From positions 62,001 through 126,000 of the forward strand of contig NZ_BCRG01000003.1 of the NCBI RefSeq assembly GCF_001552475.1: a DNA stretch of 64,000 nt. The letters run 5' to 3'. Positions 8,495 to 16,911 of this stretch are shown here, piece after piece. How positions within the stretch are numbered: position 1 is the stretch's first letter; the number at the start of each line of letters is the position of its first letter. The translations under genes and the position numbers were made by a program. This stretch comes from Microbacterium oleivorans NBRC 103075. Lineage in GTDB: Bacteria > Actinomycetota > Actinomycetes > Actinomycetales > Microbacteriaceae. Under the pieces are notes generated by a model that had not been told where the DNA came from, ran no database searches, and was given only the letters and a program-made list of their open reading frames with translations.

Positions 8495-9367
8495 ATGGTT
8501 GTTTTGTCGACGGCGCCTTTCGATATCTGGGCAGTCGCACTCTGGCTGCTAGCTGTGGTCGCTGCGATCTTGCTCGTGGTCGGGGTTATCGCGGGCGCTC
8601 GTGCTGCTCTGCGACGACGGACACGCCGACGGGTCGCCGAGTCCAGCGCCGCTCTTGAGATGCTCGGGCGCTTGAATCACCGTTTCGAAGAAGCTGTTGC
8701 GCCCCTGCCGCCGATCTCGTTCTCGTTCGAGGTGCGGCTCGATTCAAAGCCGAAGTTCGACGCCTTCGATCTCGGTCGTCGGTTTCGTGAAGAAGTGCTC
8801 CAACGTGAGCAAGCCATCGTTGAGCAGATGGATGTTCGACGTCAGGTACTGCGCCATTACCTGGACTACGAAGCGCGAGTGGGTGCCGAGGCGCTGCCAC
8901 GACTCGGTCGAAGCGAACGGGCTGATGTCGCGAAGACGCGCTTCGACGCGGTTGAGGAACAGCTCTTCACGGAGATACTCCTCGAGCGGCCGACTCCTCA
9001 GGCGCGGATCGTCGGAGTGGCGCGCTACACCAGCCCGCAGGGACGCAACTCGTATGAGAAGTCGTACATATGGGGTTTCGATGATCTGCGCCAGGAGCTG
9101 GGCCTTGCCCGCGAGGATCGGGAGAGACGCTCGACAACGCAGTTCCTTCGCGATCGCGAGCGATCTCTCCTAACGCCGAAGATACGCATCGACGTTCTCC
9201 AGCGAGATGGACGCCGTTGTCGCGCCTGCGGTGCCACCGCCGACGATGCGACGCTTCACATCGACCACATCATCCCTATTTCGCGCGGCGGCCTGACTGA
9301 GATGTCCAATCTGCAGGTTCTTTGTCAGTCCTGCAATTTGGGCAAAAGCAATCGTTTTGTCGGCTGA
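8495..9367 (+). CDS. Membrane-anchored HNH endonuclease
   Basis: A 290-residue protein with an uncommon layout. Residues 10-38 form one hydrophobic segment followed by an Arg-rich stop-transfer run, about 200 residues of charged helical sequence come next, and a C-terminal HNH nuclease occupies residues 235-290. The nuclease shows a zinc-type CRACG pair, IDHIIPISRGG with the catalytic His, the NLQVLCQSCN block and a final Lys/Asn segment. HNH enzymes nick or cut DNA with a metal ion. The membrane tether places the nuclease at the inner face of the membrane, where it could meet incoming DNA (inference). The next genes, MazG-like and GIY-YIG/DUF2075, run in the same direction after 150 bases. 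Confidence 0.8.
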   Translation: MVVLSTAPFDIWAVALWLLAVVAAILLVVGVIAGARAALRRRTRRRVAESSAALEMLGRLNHRFEEAVAPLPPISFSFEVRLDSKPKFDAFDLGRRFREEVLQREQAIVEQMDVRRQVLRHYLDYEARVGAEALPRLGRSERADVAKTRFDAVEEQLFTEILLERPTPQARIVGVARYTSPQGRNSYEKSYIWGFDDLRQELGLAREDRERRSTTQFLRDRERSLLTPKIRIDVLQRDGRRCRACGATADDATLHIDHIIPISRGGLTEMSNLQVLCQSCNLGKSNRFVG

Positions 9368-9517
9368 ATAGGGGATCCAGTCCTTGCAAACGAAGCGAAG
9401 ACCGACGCGGCACCCGATCAGGACGTTCGACGAGTTGCCAAGTACGCCGATGCGATTCCCGAGGCTGTCGTCCTGTACCGCTGACCCGCTCCGAAACTCG
9501 CTGATAGCGTCGGTCGT

Positions 9518-9838
9518 GTGACGAGTGAGCAGGTCAGACGTGCGCTGCACGAGTTCGTGGAGGAACGCGATTGGGCTCAGTTCCACTCGCCGGCCAACCT
9601 CGCGAAGAGCGTGTCGATCGAGGCGGCTGAGCTCCTCGAATGCTTCCAGTGGAGTGATGACGCGGATGCCGAGCGCGTTCGTGAGGAGCTTGCCGACGTC
9701 GTGACGTATTGCATCCTTCTCGCCGAGAAGCTGGGTCTTGATCTCGACGAGATCGTGCTCGAGAAGCTTCAAACGACAGCGCAGAAGTATCCCGTCGACC
9801 GCGCGAAGGGGACCAGCGCCAAATATGACGCCCTTTGA
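9518..9838 (+). CDS. MazG-like nucleotide pyrophosphohydrolase
   Basis: A 106-residue all-alpha protein starting with GTG. The run SIEAAELLECFQW, followed by EELADVVTYCILLAEKLGLD and KYPVDRAKG, contains the EExxE-type and ExxD metal-binding residues of the MazG/dUTPase-like (RS21-C6) superfamily, which hydrolyses NTPs or dNTPs to the monophosphate. Length fits a single-domain member. Its last 14 bases overlap the start of the GIY-YIG/DUF2075 gene, so the pair is translationally coupled. Such a pairing recurs in prokaryotes, so a joint defence or nucleic-acid quality-control role is plausible but unproven. Confidence 0.88.
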   Translation: MTSEQVRRALHEFVEERDWAQFHSPANLAKSVSIEAAELLECFQWSDDADAERVREELADVVTYCILLAEKLGLDLDEIVLEKLQTTAQKYPVDRAKGTSAKYDAL

Positions 9839-11570
9839 GATCGAGCGCTTCCCGTTCGCGAAGAACGCAGCGGATGCGTGGGCGCGAGCGGACGAGCGTC
9901 GTCGCAACTGGCCTGTGGTCTATGTGCTCGATGGCGCTGGCAAGGCGGGTACCTCATCCGTCTACGTCGGCGAGACGGTCAACGCGGGATCCCGGATGCG
10001 GCAACACCTCGCGAGTCCCTCGAAAGCGAACTTCCGCCAGGTGCGGGTGGTCTTCGACGAGACGTTCAACAAGTCCGCGTGCCTCGACCTCGAGTCGCAC
10101 CTGATCAGATGGCTGGCTGGCGACGGTCAGTTCGAGGTGGTCAATGGTAATGAGGGGATCGTCGACGCTCGCTACTACGAGCGCGAGATCTATCGCGAGA
10201 GCTTTGCCGACATCTTCGACCAGCTCCGCTCGGAGGGCCTGTTCCGACAGACCATCCCCGAGATCGAGAACAGCGACCTCTTCAAACTGTCGCCGTTCAA
10301 GGTGCTCACCCCCGAGCAGGCCAGCGCCGTCGAGAACATCCTCGACGGGCTTTTCGAGGATCTCGCCGTCGGGGGGACCTCGACGAGCGTCATCGAAGGT
10401 CATCCGGGTACGGGCAAGACGATCGTCGCGATCTACCTCATGAAGCTTCTCGCCGACATTCGCGACTACAGCGATGGGGTCGATTTCGAGCCCGATTCGG
10501 TGTTCGCCGAGCACTTCGTTCCCGAGAACCGACAACTTCTCAGTGATCTCCGGATCGGCATCGTCGTGCCGCAGCAGTCGCTTCGCGAGTCGATAAAGCG
10601 GGTCTTCCGCAAGACGCCGAAGCTGAGCCAGGCGCAAGTGCTCACCCCGTTCGATGTGGGCACGTCGGCTGAGGAGTGGGACATCCTCCTCGTCGACGAG
10701 ACCCACCGGCTGAACCAGCGTGCGAATCAGTCGTCCGGGGTGAACAACAAGCGATTCACGAGCATCAACCAGGACCTGTTCGGCGCGGACGATCTGTCGA
10801 AGACGCAGCTGGACTGGATCCGTGCCAAGAGCCGTCACCAGATCTTCCTACTCGACGCGGAGCAGACAGTCCGTCCCGCCGATCTGCCGCTTGCCACACT
10901 GCGCGGCATTCTCGAGCGGGCGAAGGCGGACAACCGCGCCTTCCACTTGATGACCCAGATGCGCGTCGCCGCAGGATCGGATTACGTGGCCGGCATCCGC
11001 GGCCTGCTCCGCGGTGAACCGTCGCCGGACGCGCTTCGCGAGCTCGGCGAATACGACCTCCGGTTCTTCGACGACCTGGGGGAGATGCGGCGCCAGATCC
11101 TCGCCAGGAACGGGGAGCACGGGCTCGCCCGACTTCTCGCCGGATACGCGTGGAAGTGGCGGAGCCGAAAGGACCGGTCTGCCTTCGACATCGAGATCGG
11201 CGACGTGCACCTGCGGTGGAACAGCACCGACAAGGACTGGATCAACCAGCCGACGTCGGTGAACGAGGTCGGATCGATCCATACCGTGCAGGGTTACGAC
11301 CTGAACTATGCGGGCGTGATCATCGGTCCCGACCTTCGGTTCGACACGGCAAGCGGACGGCTCTTCGTCGATCGCACGTCGTATCACGACACCAAAGGCA
11401 AAGAGAATAACAAGCAGCTCGGCGTCGTCTACTCCGACGACGACCTGCTGGTCTTCATCCGCAACATCTACGGGGTCCTGCTCACGCGCGGGATCCTCGG
11501 AACGTACATCTACGTCTGCGACCCGGGCCTGCGCGAGTATCTGAGCTCGCACATGCCCGTCAGTCAGTGA
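9825..11570 (+). CDS. GIY-YIG nuclease fused to DUF2075 helicase-like ATPase
   Basis: A 581-residue protein; ATG at 9825 gives the natural N-terminus MTPFEIERFPF inside the end of the MazG-like gene. Residues 30-95 form a GIY-YIG-like domain (VVYVLDG and SSVYVGETVNAGSRMRQHL). Residues 155-575 form the DUF2075 ATPase (a superfamily 1-like helicase core): Walker A GHPGTGKT at 192-199, Walker B WDILLVDETH ending at 294, a QTVRPADLP segment, and the SIHTVQGYDLNYAGVIIG motif, then VLLTRGILGTYIYVCD near the end. Fusion of a nicking-nuclease fold to a helicase core is typical for proteins acting on foreign or damaged DNA. Exact activity is unknown. Confidence 0.85.
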   Translation: MTPFEIERFPFAKNAADAWARADERRRNWPVVYVLDGAGKAGTSSVYVGETVNAGSRMRQHLASPSKANFRQVRVVFDETFNKSACLDLESHLIRWLAGDGQFEVVNGNEGIVDARYYEREIYRESFADIFDQLRSEGLFRQTIPEIENSDLFKLSPFKVLTPEQASAVENILDGLFEDLAVGGTSTSVIEGHPGTGKTIVAIYLMKLLADIRDYSDGVDFEPDSVFAEHFVPENRQLLSDLRIGIVVPQQSLRESIKRVFRKTPKLSQAQVLTPFDVGTSAEEWDILLVDETHRLNQRANQSSGVNNKRFTSINQDLFGADDLSKTQLDWIRAKSRHQIFLLDAEQTVRPADLPLATLRGILERAKADNRAFHLMTQMRVAAGSDYVAGIRGLLRGEPSPDALRELGEYDLRFFDDLGEMRRQILARNGEHGLARLLAGYAWKWRSRKDRSAFDIEIGDVHLRWNSTDKDWINQPTSVNEVGSIHTVQGYDLNYAGVIIGPDLRFDTASGRLFVDRTSYHDTKGKENNKQLGVVYSDDDLLVFIRNIYGVLLTRGILGTYIYVCDPGLREYLSSHMPVSQ

Positions 11571-11585
11571 CCGGGCGGTCGTTTC

Positions 11586-12401
11586 TTACTCACACGTCTC
11601 GAACACGTACGCCGGGTCGTCCGGTGTGACGAGATCGCGATCCCGCAGAACGACAGATGCCGGTGTCTCCGGGTCTGCGCAGACCTCGTTCCACGATCGG
11701 GGGAGGTTGTCGGTGTACTCGATGGCGAGGACGTGATCGCCGTAAACCTCGGTGTAGGCGGCGCACTCCTCGTAAACCGCGCACTCCTCGACGACGGCGA
11801 AGTCGAAGCCGGCGCGCGAGCGGAGGAGGGACGCGTCCTCGGCGGCGTTCTTCTGTCCGGTTGCGAGTCCGACGTCGTGGGCGGTGTCGACGAGGAGAGT
11901 CGCGAGGTTGAGCGCGTCGTCGCGGCTGAGGGCGCCGTCGGTGCGGGTGTACGTGTCGAGGTTGTCGAACTCGACGGCGTCGAACCCGTCGGACGCGCAG
12001 TCGCGGATCCACGGCCCGACGATCTTCGCGATCTCGTCCGCCTTGCGGGTGTCGAGAATGACCTCGTCCGGCCAGTCCGGGTCGATGACGGGCTGGCCGT
12101 CGTCATCGCGGAGCAGGAGATCATCGGGCCAGGCGTCGAGTTCGCCGGGCTGCGTCTGGAAGCCGTTGACGTAACAGACGGAGTAGAGGTCGTCGACGGA
12201 TGCCGCGGCCCGATCGCGCACGACGATGTCGACGCCGTCGGGTGGGTCGTAGGCGCCGCCGAGCTGATAGTCGAGCTGACCTCCGGCGGCCGGAAGCTGC
12301 GGCCCGGCGGGCGGGTCGTGCGGCGGCGGCGAGTGGCCGGTGCATCCGGCGAGCAGGAATGCGGTCGCGGCGAGCAGGGGGAGTGCGCGCCGGAGGGTCA
12401 T
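11586..12401 (-). CDS. GH114-like (endo-alpha-1,4-polygalactosaminidase family) lipoprotein
   Basis: A 271-residue secreted lipoprotein: MTLRRALPLLAATAFLLAGC ends in a lipobox cysteine at residue 20. The mature protein shows the TIM-barrel features of glycoside hydrolase family 114: YSVCYVNGFQTQ, then a WPDEVILDTR segment, GFDAVEFDNLDTY with candidate acid residues, and GLATGQKNA. Known members act on polygalactosamine-type extracellular polymers. Here the substrate is unknown; surface localisation fits a polysaccharide-trimming role. The gene is convergent with the DUF2075 gene, with a weak GACC-GGGC-GGTC hairpin between them. Confidence 0.82.
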   Translation of the reverse strand: MTLRRALPLLAATAFLLAGCTGHSPPPHDPPAGPQLPAAGGQLDYQLGGAYDPPDGVDIVVRDRAAASVDDLYSVCYVNGFQTQPGELDAWPDDLLLRDDDGQPVIDPDWPDEVILDTRKADEIAKIVGPWIRDCASDGFDAVEFDNLDTYTRTDGALSRDDALNLATLLVDTAHDVGLATGQKNAAEDASLLRSRAGFDFAVVEECAVYEECAAYTEVYGDHVLAIEYTDNLPRSWNEVCADPETPASVVLRDRDLVTPDDPAYVFETCE

Positions 12402-12448
12402 GTCGCGAACCTACCGGACGCCGGGGGATCGGTAGACTCGGCAGGCCA

Positions 12449-12520
12449 GCCTCTGTAGCTCAATGGAAGAGCAGTTCCGTCCTAAGGAAACGGTTGGGGG
12501 TTCGAGTCCCTCCAGGGGCA
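12449..12520 (+). tRNA. tRNA-Arg (anticodon CCT)
   Basis: A complete cloverleaf can be drawn by eye. The acceptor arm GCCTCTG pairs with CAGGGGC, the D-arm region reads TAGCTCAATGGAAGAGC, the anticodon stem GTTCC/GGAAC encloses the loop GTCCTAA with anticodon CCT, and the T arm includes GGTTCGAGTCC. The discriminator base is A and the CCA end is not encoded. It reads AGG codons, rare in such genomes. An integrase gene begins just beyond its 3' end and faces back towards it, the usual sign of a tRNA-targeted element. Confidence 0.97.
12501..12513 (+). other. Proposed attL core in the tRNA-Arg T arm
   Basis: TTCGAGTCCCTCC in the tRNA T arm is repeated exactly at 28410-28422, at the other end of the accessory region. 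Tyrosine integrases commonly recombine in the 3' half of tRNA genes, leaving such a direct repeat. Matching is short (13 bases, then GGG after one mismatch), so the right partner is a proposal. Confidence 0.5.
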
Positions 12521-12736
12521 CAGCCGTTTTTCACTCTAACCAGGTATTTCTTCTGAGGCCAGACCACTCGAAGAGCCGTTTTGCCCGCTTCTTGCCCGCA
12601 TTCTGAAAACTCTGAGGGCAGATTCGAGGCAAAACCAAGGCGCTTCACAGCGCGTCTTTCGACGTCCCAGAACGCTGAAAACGAGCATTTCGAGCGTCCT
12701 GTGCCTCGTCGAGAAGCTGAGCAATCTGCTCTCGGG

Positions 12737-13865
12737 TTACGTCGGTCGCGCGTAGCGGGTCTGCGGACCGGTCGGCAGCGCGATCAACGGCATGGCGGCG
12801 TTGAGGCGCGCCGCGACGGCATCCAGATCGTCGTCGAAGAGATCGGCGTAGGTGTCGAGCGTCATCGCCGCCGACGTATGTCCGAGCATCCGCTGCACGG
12901 CCTTCACGTTCGCGCCCGAGCTGATCACGAGCGACGCGGCGGTGTGGCGGAGATCGTGGGGAGTGAGCCGCGGAATCGACGGATCGACCGCTTGCGCACG
13001 CCGCACGGCGTTCGCGAACCAGCCCTGCGCGCCCGAGTTGCGCATGTGGTTGATTCCGTCGCCGAAGAGCAGCCCTTCCGGACCTTTGCCGGCACAGCCT
13101 GATCGATCATCGGAGCGAGTCGCTCGGGGTAGGGGACGGAGCGCTTCTCGTGGGTCTTGGGCGTGCCGACGTGGATCTCGTAGGCGATCATCACCGCGTT
13201 CTCCTCGATGACGAAGCGTCGACGCAACCGGTTCACGCTGCGCACCCGCAGCCCCGTAGCCTCGCCCCAGCGCAGACCGGTGTAAGCCAGCGTCAAGACG
13301 AGGGTCGGATGCGCCGAACACGCCGCCAGCGTCGCCACCTGGTCATGCGAGAGATAGACGCGACGCTTCCCGGGCCCGTGGCGGGGGGATTACGAATATG
13401 GCGGGCCGGATTGTTCGCGAGACGCCGATCGTCGATGGCGACATCGAGGATGCCGGCGAGGACTCCCAGCGCGCGAAGAACGACGGTACGGGACTTCTGC
13501 GTCGCGAGGTCTGACACCCAATCCTGGACTTCAGAGCGCCGGATCGAAGAGATCTCCCGGTGAGCACAGACCGGTGCGACGTGGTTCTTCCACGCCTGCT
13601 GGAGCGTTATGTAATACGAGGGTTTCGACATCGGCGGCTGCTTGGAACGTAGCCAGCTGTCGGCGAACATCTGGACCGGCACCCGCGACGACGCAGGATC
13701 GATGTACTCACCCTTCGACTTCGACATTGTGACCATGGAGAGGTAAAGCTTCGCTTCGCGCATCGTAGTGAAGCCGCGCCTCTCCGTCTCGGTGTGATCC
13801 GGCTTGCGATAGCGCACGCGGTAGCGGCGGCCCTTCACCGTCTCGTACGGGGTGATGGTGCCCAT
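12737..13865 (-). pseudogene. Tyrosine recombinase/integrase, broken by two frameshifts
   Basis: Three consecutive reading frames together spell one phage-type integrase of about 375 residues. N-terminal part (13865 down to about 13390): GTITPYETVKGRRYRVRYRK, with the SAM-like core-binding region following. Middle (about 13380-13100): TLAYTGLRWGEATGLRV with the first catalytic arginine. C-terminal part (to 12737): LTPHDLRHTAASL (His-x-x-Arg), MLGHTSAAMTLDTYADLF (His and nucleophile Tyr). The first break sits at a G run, 13383-13388, where one more base restores the frame; the second lies near 13090-13100. All catalytic residues remain, so the loss is recent, or the breaks are sequence errors. 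It points towards the tRNA-Arg target. Confidence 0.88.
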
Positions 13866-14345
13866 CTTGACGTCTGATTCATGCCGGGTTGACGGTCGGT
13901 ACCGGCCCAGTCTCGGACACTGGTCAAGAAGCCGTTAACGAGGCCGATGAAAGATGCGGACTGATGGCGGAAGACGTGGTCAACTGGCGTTGGGCCAGGG
14001 CAACTTCCTGTGACGCCGAGAGTGCGGCGATTGATCGCGTCTCCGTTCTCGCCGCTCATTCTTCATACACTCGGGCTAGCGTGCTCCTCTACGTCTTGCT
14101 TGCGAGCTAGCACTGGGCCGCTACCAGGAGCTGAAGACACCGGAGAGTCGTGTCGGCACGCGTACCGCGACGAAGTTCCGCCAGGGCGAGGCAAAAGGCT
14201 AGCGCCGCGACCAGTGGGCGGATTGCAGTGATGATGCCAATCGCTCGGCTTTAACAAGCTCACTGGCGCGAGCCCAACTCTCCTGGCGTGATCTTCCGCG
14301 CCGCCGCCTCCGGCCGGTGTCGTTGGGTCGCGATACGATTGCTTC
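13866..14345. other. Gap of 480 bases between integrase and methyltransferase
   Basis: I see no convincing gene. Short open stretches on both strands have no recognisable motif and overlap each other. The region must hold the promoter for the methyltransferase gene and the upstream region of the integrase. Composition is less GC-biased at codon position 3 than in flanking host genes. Confidence 0.5.
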
Positions 14346-15563
14346 ATGCCCATTGACCCGCCTGTCCTCGATTCGCCTCGTGGATCGAAGATGCCGGTTA
14401 TCAGCCTTTTTTCCGGCGCTGGTGGGCTGGATCTTGCAGTTGAGCGCGTCGCCGACACGCCGTTGCAGTCGCCGGTCGTCCCGTCGAACGGCCCCTTTCG
14501 GGTCGCGGTCGCGACAGACTACTCCGCGCAGGCGCTCGACACGCTAAGTCTTAACCTTCCGGGGACCGCAACCTGGCCCGGCGACATCCGGGACACCCCC
14601 ACGTCTGAGCTTCTCCGCGTCGGGTCGATGTCTGCGGGCGACGCAGCTCTCGTTGTCGGGGGCCCCCCGTGCACGCCGTTCTCGAAGTCGGGTTTCTGGC
14701 TTGCTGAGAAGCGTGAGTCCCGTGACCCGAATGCTTCCCTTCTCGAGGAGTACGTTCGTGTAGTTGCGCAGGCGCGTCCCGAGGCTTTCGTGCTCGAGAA
14801 TGTGCAAGCGCTCACCTATAAGACCCATCAGAAGCACTTCCAACAGTTGCTAGCCGCATTAGCTGACCTGGGTTATAACCCACAGTGGAAGACACTTCTT
14901 GCCGCGGACTACGGCGTCCCTCAACTCCGCAAGCGCGTATTCATTGTGGGCCGCCGCGACGGCCAGGCGTTCCGGTTTCCCGAACCGACTCACGCCGGTC
15001 CAAGCGAGACGACGCGGTCTTGGGACACTTCGAAGCTGTTCCACGTGAGCGCGGAACAAGCATTCGCTGGACTGAAAACCGTCTCAGAATCGAAAGAGCT
15101 GGTCGAAGGCAAGTACGGCCAGCTCGCCGCCGAGGTGCCTGCGGGGCAGAACTACCTCTGGCATACCCCTCGGTTGGGTGGACGGGACGAGTTCGAGTGG
15201 CGGTCCCGCTACTGGACCTTCTTATTGCGGCTTGCTCCTGACAAGCCAAGTTCCACGCTTCAGGCGCAGCCGGGGCCGTATGTGGGCCCGTTTCATTGGG
15301 AGAATCTCCGAAACGAGAACGGTGATTTGAGAGCCCGTCGCCTTCGTGTTCCGGAACTCCTTCGGTTGATGACTTTCCCCGACGACTTCCAACTCATCGG
15401 ACGCCGGGCGGATGTCCAGCGGCAGCTAGGAAACGCAGTGCCACTTGAGTTGGGGAAGGCTGTTCTTCGAGCGCTCACCCTGCAGCTCGGATATATTGAT
15501 GCCGAGACAGACAGCGACGATCAACTCGTCCGGTCGACGAGCGATGCAGTCCTGATCAGCTGA
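14346..15563 (+). CDS. DNA (cytosine-5-)-methyltransferase, type II
   Basis: A 405-residue C5 cytosine methyltransferase. Motif I is SLFSGAGGLDLA (residues 20-31, AdoMet binding), motif IV GGPPCTPFSKSG (105-116, catalytic Cys109), motif VI ENVQAL (151-156), motif VIII QLRKRVFIVG, and motif X RQLGNAVPLELG near the C-terminus; the region between VIII and X (about residues 205-330) is the target recognition domain. ATG at 14391 (MPVISLFSG) is an alternative start that would trim 15 residues. It is followed after 33 bases by the predicted restriction enzyme, making a complete type II pair. Its likely role is to protect host DNA from that enzyme. Confidence 0.95.
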   Translation: MPIDPPVLDSPRGSKMPVISLFSGAGGLDLAVERVADTPLQSPVVPSNGPFRVAVATDYSAQALDTLSLNLPGTATWPGDIRDTPTSELLRVGSMSAGDAALVVGGPPCTPFSKSGFWLAEKRESRDPNASLLEEYVRVVAQARPEAFVLENVQALTYKTHQKHFQQLLAALADLGYNPQWKTLLAADYGVPQLRKRVFIVGRRDGQAFRFPEPTHAGPSETTRSWDTSKLFHVSAEQAFAGLKTVSESKELVEGKYGQLAAEVPAGQNYLWHTPRLGGRDEFEWRSRYWTFLLRLAPDKPSSTLQAQPGPYVGPFHWENLRNENGDLRARRLRVPELLRLMTFPDDFQLIGRRADVQRQLGNAVPLELGKAVLRALTLQLGYIDAETDSDDQLVRSTSDAVLIS

Positions 15564-15596
15564 CGTTCACGACGGGCTGAGAAAGGCCCCTCCCAA

Positions 15597-16664
15597 ATGA
15601 GCCTCGACTATCAGGCCGCCGAGCAAACCCTTCTCGAAGCGCTGGCAATTGCCAAGAGCGATGTGCGACTACCGGTGGAGTGGACGAGTCACGCGAGAGC
15701 GGTATTTGACCTGGACGCTAAGACCTGGACGCCGGCGTTCGTCACCCTGCTCCTCGCGAAGGCGACGAACGATCGCATCGACACGATGAGCTTGAAGGCA
15801 AGTGAGGGCAACCCGACCGCCTACAGCGCACGCGGTCTATGCCACAAAATCGTGGTTCCAGCCGCGGCTGAGTATGGATTCTCAATTCGAAACACGGGTC
15901 GAGAGCCAATGAACAATCAGCCCTTCTTTCGATACGACCGCATCGACCAACTGGACCGCGTAAGAAAGGCGGCCGACCGAGAGTTCTTCGTAGACGTGGC
16001 ACAGCAGGCCAACCATCTCGACGCGGGCGGGGCAATCCAGGCACTCGCCGCCTTCTTGCGAGAGGCTTTGGCGGTCGCTGCGGCCACCAAGCGCATCGCA
16101 GTCAAGGCGAACGGCCTAACTGCTAGCGGTGCCGAGACCGCGGTCAAAGACTTCTTACGTTTCGACGCGCCCGACCGTCCTCAAAGACTTCAGGCTTTCG
16201 CTGCCGCGTGCCTTGGGCTCCTCTACGAACGTGTGCAAACAAGACGAATCAACGACCCGTCGCGCGACTTCCCCGGTGACGTCCATGGTGTCATCGGTGG
16301 CAAGGTGGCTGTTGCGATGGAGGTTCGAGGTAAAGCTGTCGGAGCTTCTGACCTCAGCTCTTTCGCTCGCGACTGCGAGTCGGTAGGACTTGGTCGAGCC
16401 ATTATGTTCGTGGACGCGCCGCTGCAGAGCGAGTTGGGGTCGCACGTCGCGATCAACAATTACCACATTCGAACGACGCAGGTTGCCGCGTTTACATCAG
16501 CCCCGGAGTTGCTTGCAGAGTCATTTCTCTGGGCAAAACTGTCCCTACCGGATGCCATCGAGACCTTCACAACGGACTATCTCACGAAGCTGCGGGAGAT
16601 AGAGGTCACGGTTCCAACGCTCCAAGAGTGGGCTCGGGCCGTGGCTGTGGCACAAGCTCACTGA
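15597..16664 (+). CDS. Type II restriction endonuclease, SacI-family-like
   Basis: A 355-residue soluble protein just downstream of the methyltransferase, the expected place for its cognate endonuclease. The segments ATNDRIDTMSLKASEGNPTA, YSARGLCHKIVVPAA and NNQPFFRYDRIDQLDRV resemble what I recall of the SacI family (RE_SacI), whose founder cuts GAGCTC. Candidate catalytic acids and lysine lie in GGKVAVAMEVRGKA (E-x-R/K pattern, about residue 245), consistent with a PD-(D/E)xK fold. The family match is from memory and the recognition site is not proven. No control (C) protein gene is visible upstream. Confidence 0.65.
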   Translation: MSLDYQAAEQTLLEALAIAKSDVRLPVEWTSHARAVFDLDAKTWTPAFVTLLLAKATNDRIDTMSLKASEGNPTAYSARGLCHKIVVPAAAEYGFSIRNTGREPMNNQPFFRYDRIDQLDRVRKAADREFFVDVAQQANHLDAGGAIQALAAFLREALAVAAATKRIAVKANGLTASGAETAVKDFLRFDAPDRPQRLQAFAAACLGLLYERVQTRRINDPSRDFPGDVHGVIGGKVAVAMEVRGKAVGASDLSSFARDCESVGLGRAIMFVDAPLQSELGSHVAINNYHIRTTQVAAFTSAPELLAESFLWAKLSLPDAIETFTTDYLTKLREIEVTVPTLQEWARAVAVAQAH

Positions 16665-16911
16665 CCCGTCCGCGCTCGCGGTTGGTGGTTCATACGATGG
16701 TCCTGCCTTCGTTCGCGGGGTTACCTCAGAATCGCCGTTTGTGCCCGCTCGGCGCAATACTGTAGTTCCGTTTGCAGCGCGCGAGCTGACAGCAATCAAT
16801 TAAGAGCGCGAGTTAGCGGCGCCCGCCAGCCTCCGCGCTCGCGAATCGTCAGCGCACAGAGGCCCGCCGCTCCTTGGATCCGCCATCCGCGCCTCCGCGT
16901 GCTGAAGCCGT

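Noticed and set aside
9170..9907. Minus-strand frame of 245 codons between HNH and DUF2075 genes
   Set aside because: Antisense to the MazG-like gene and the HNH 3' end; no recognisable family.
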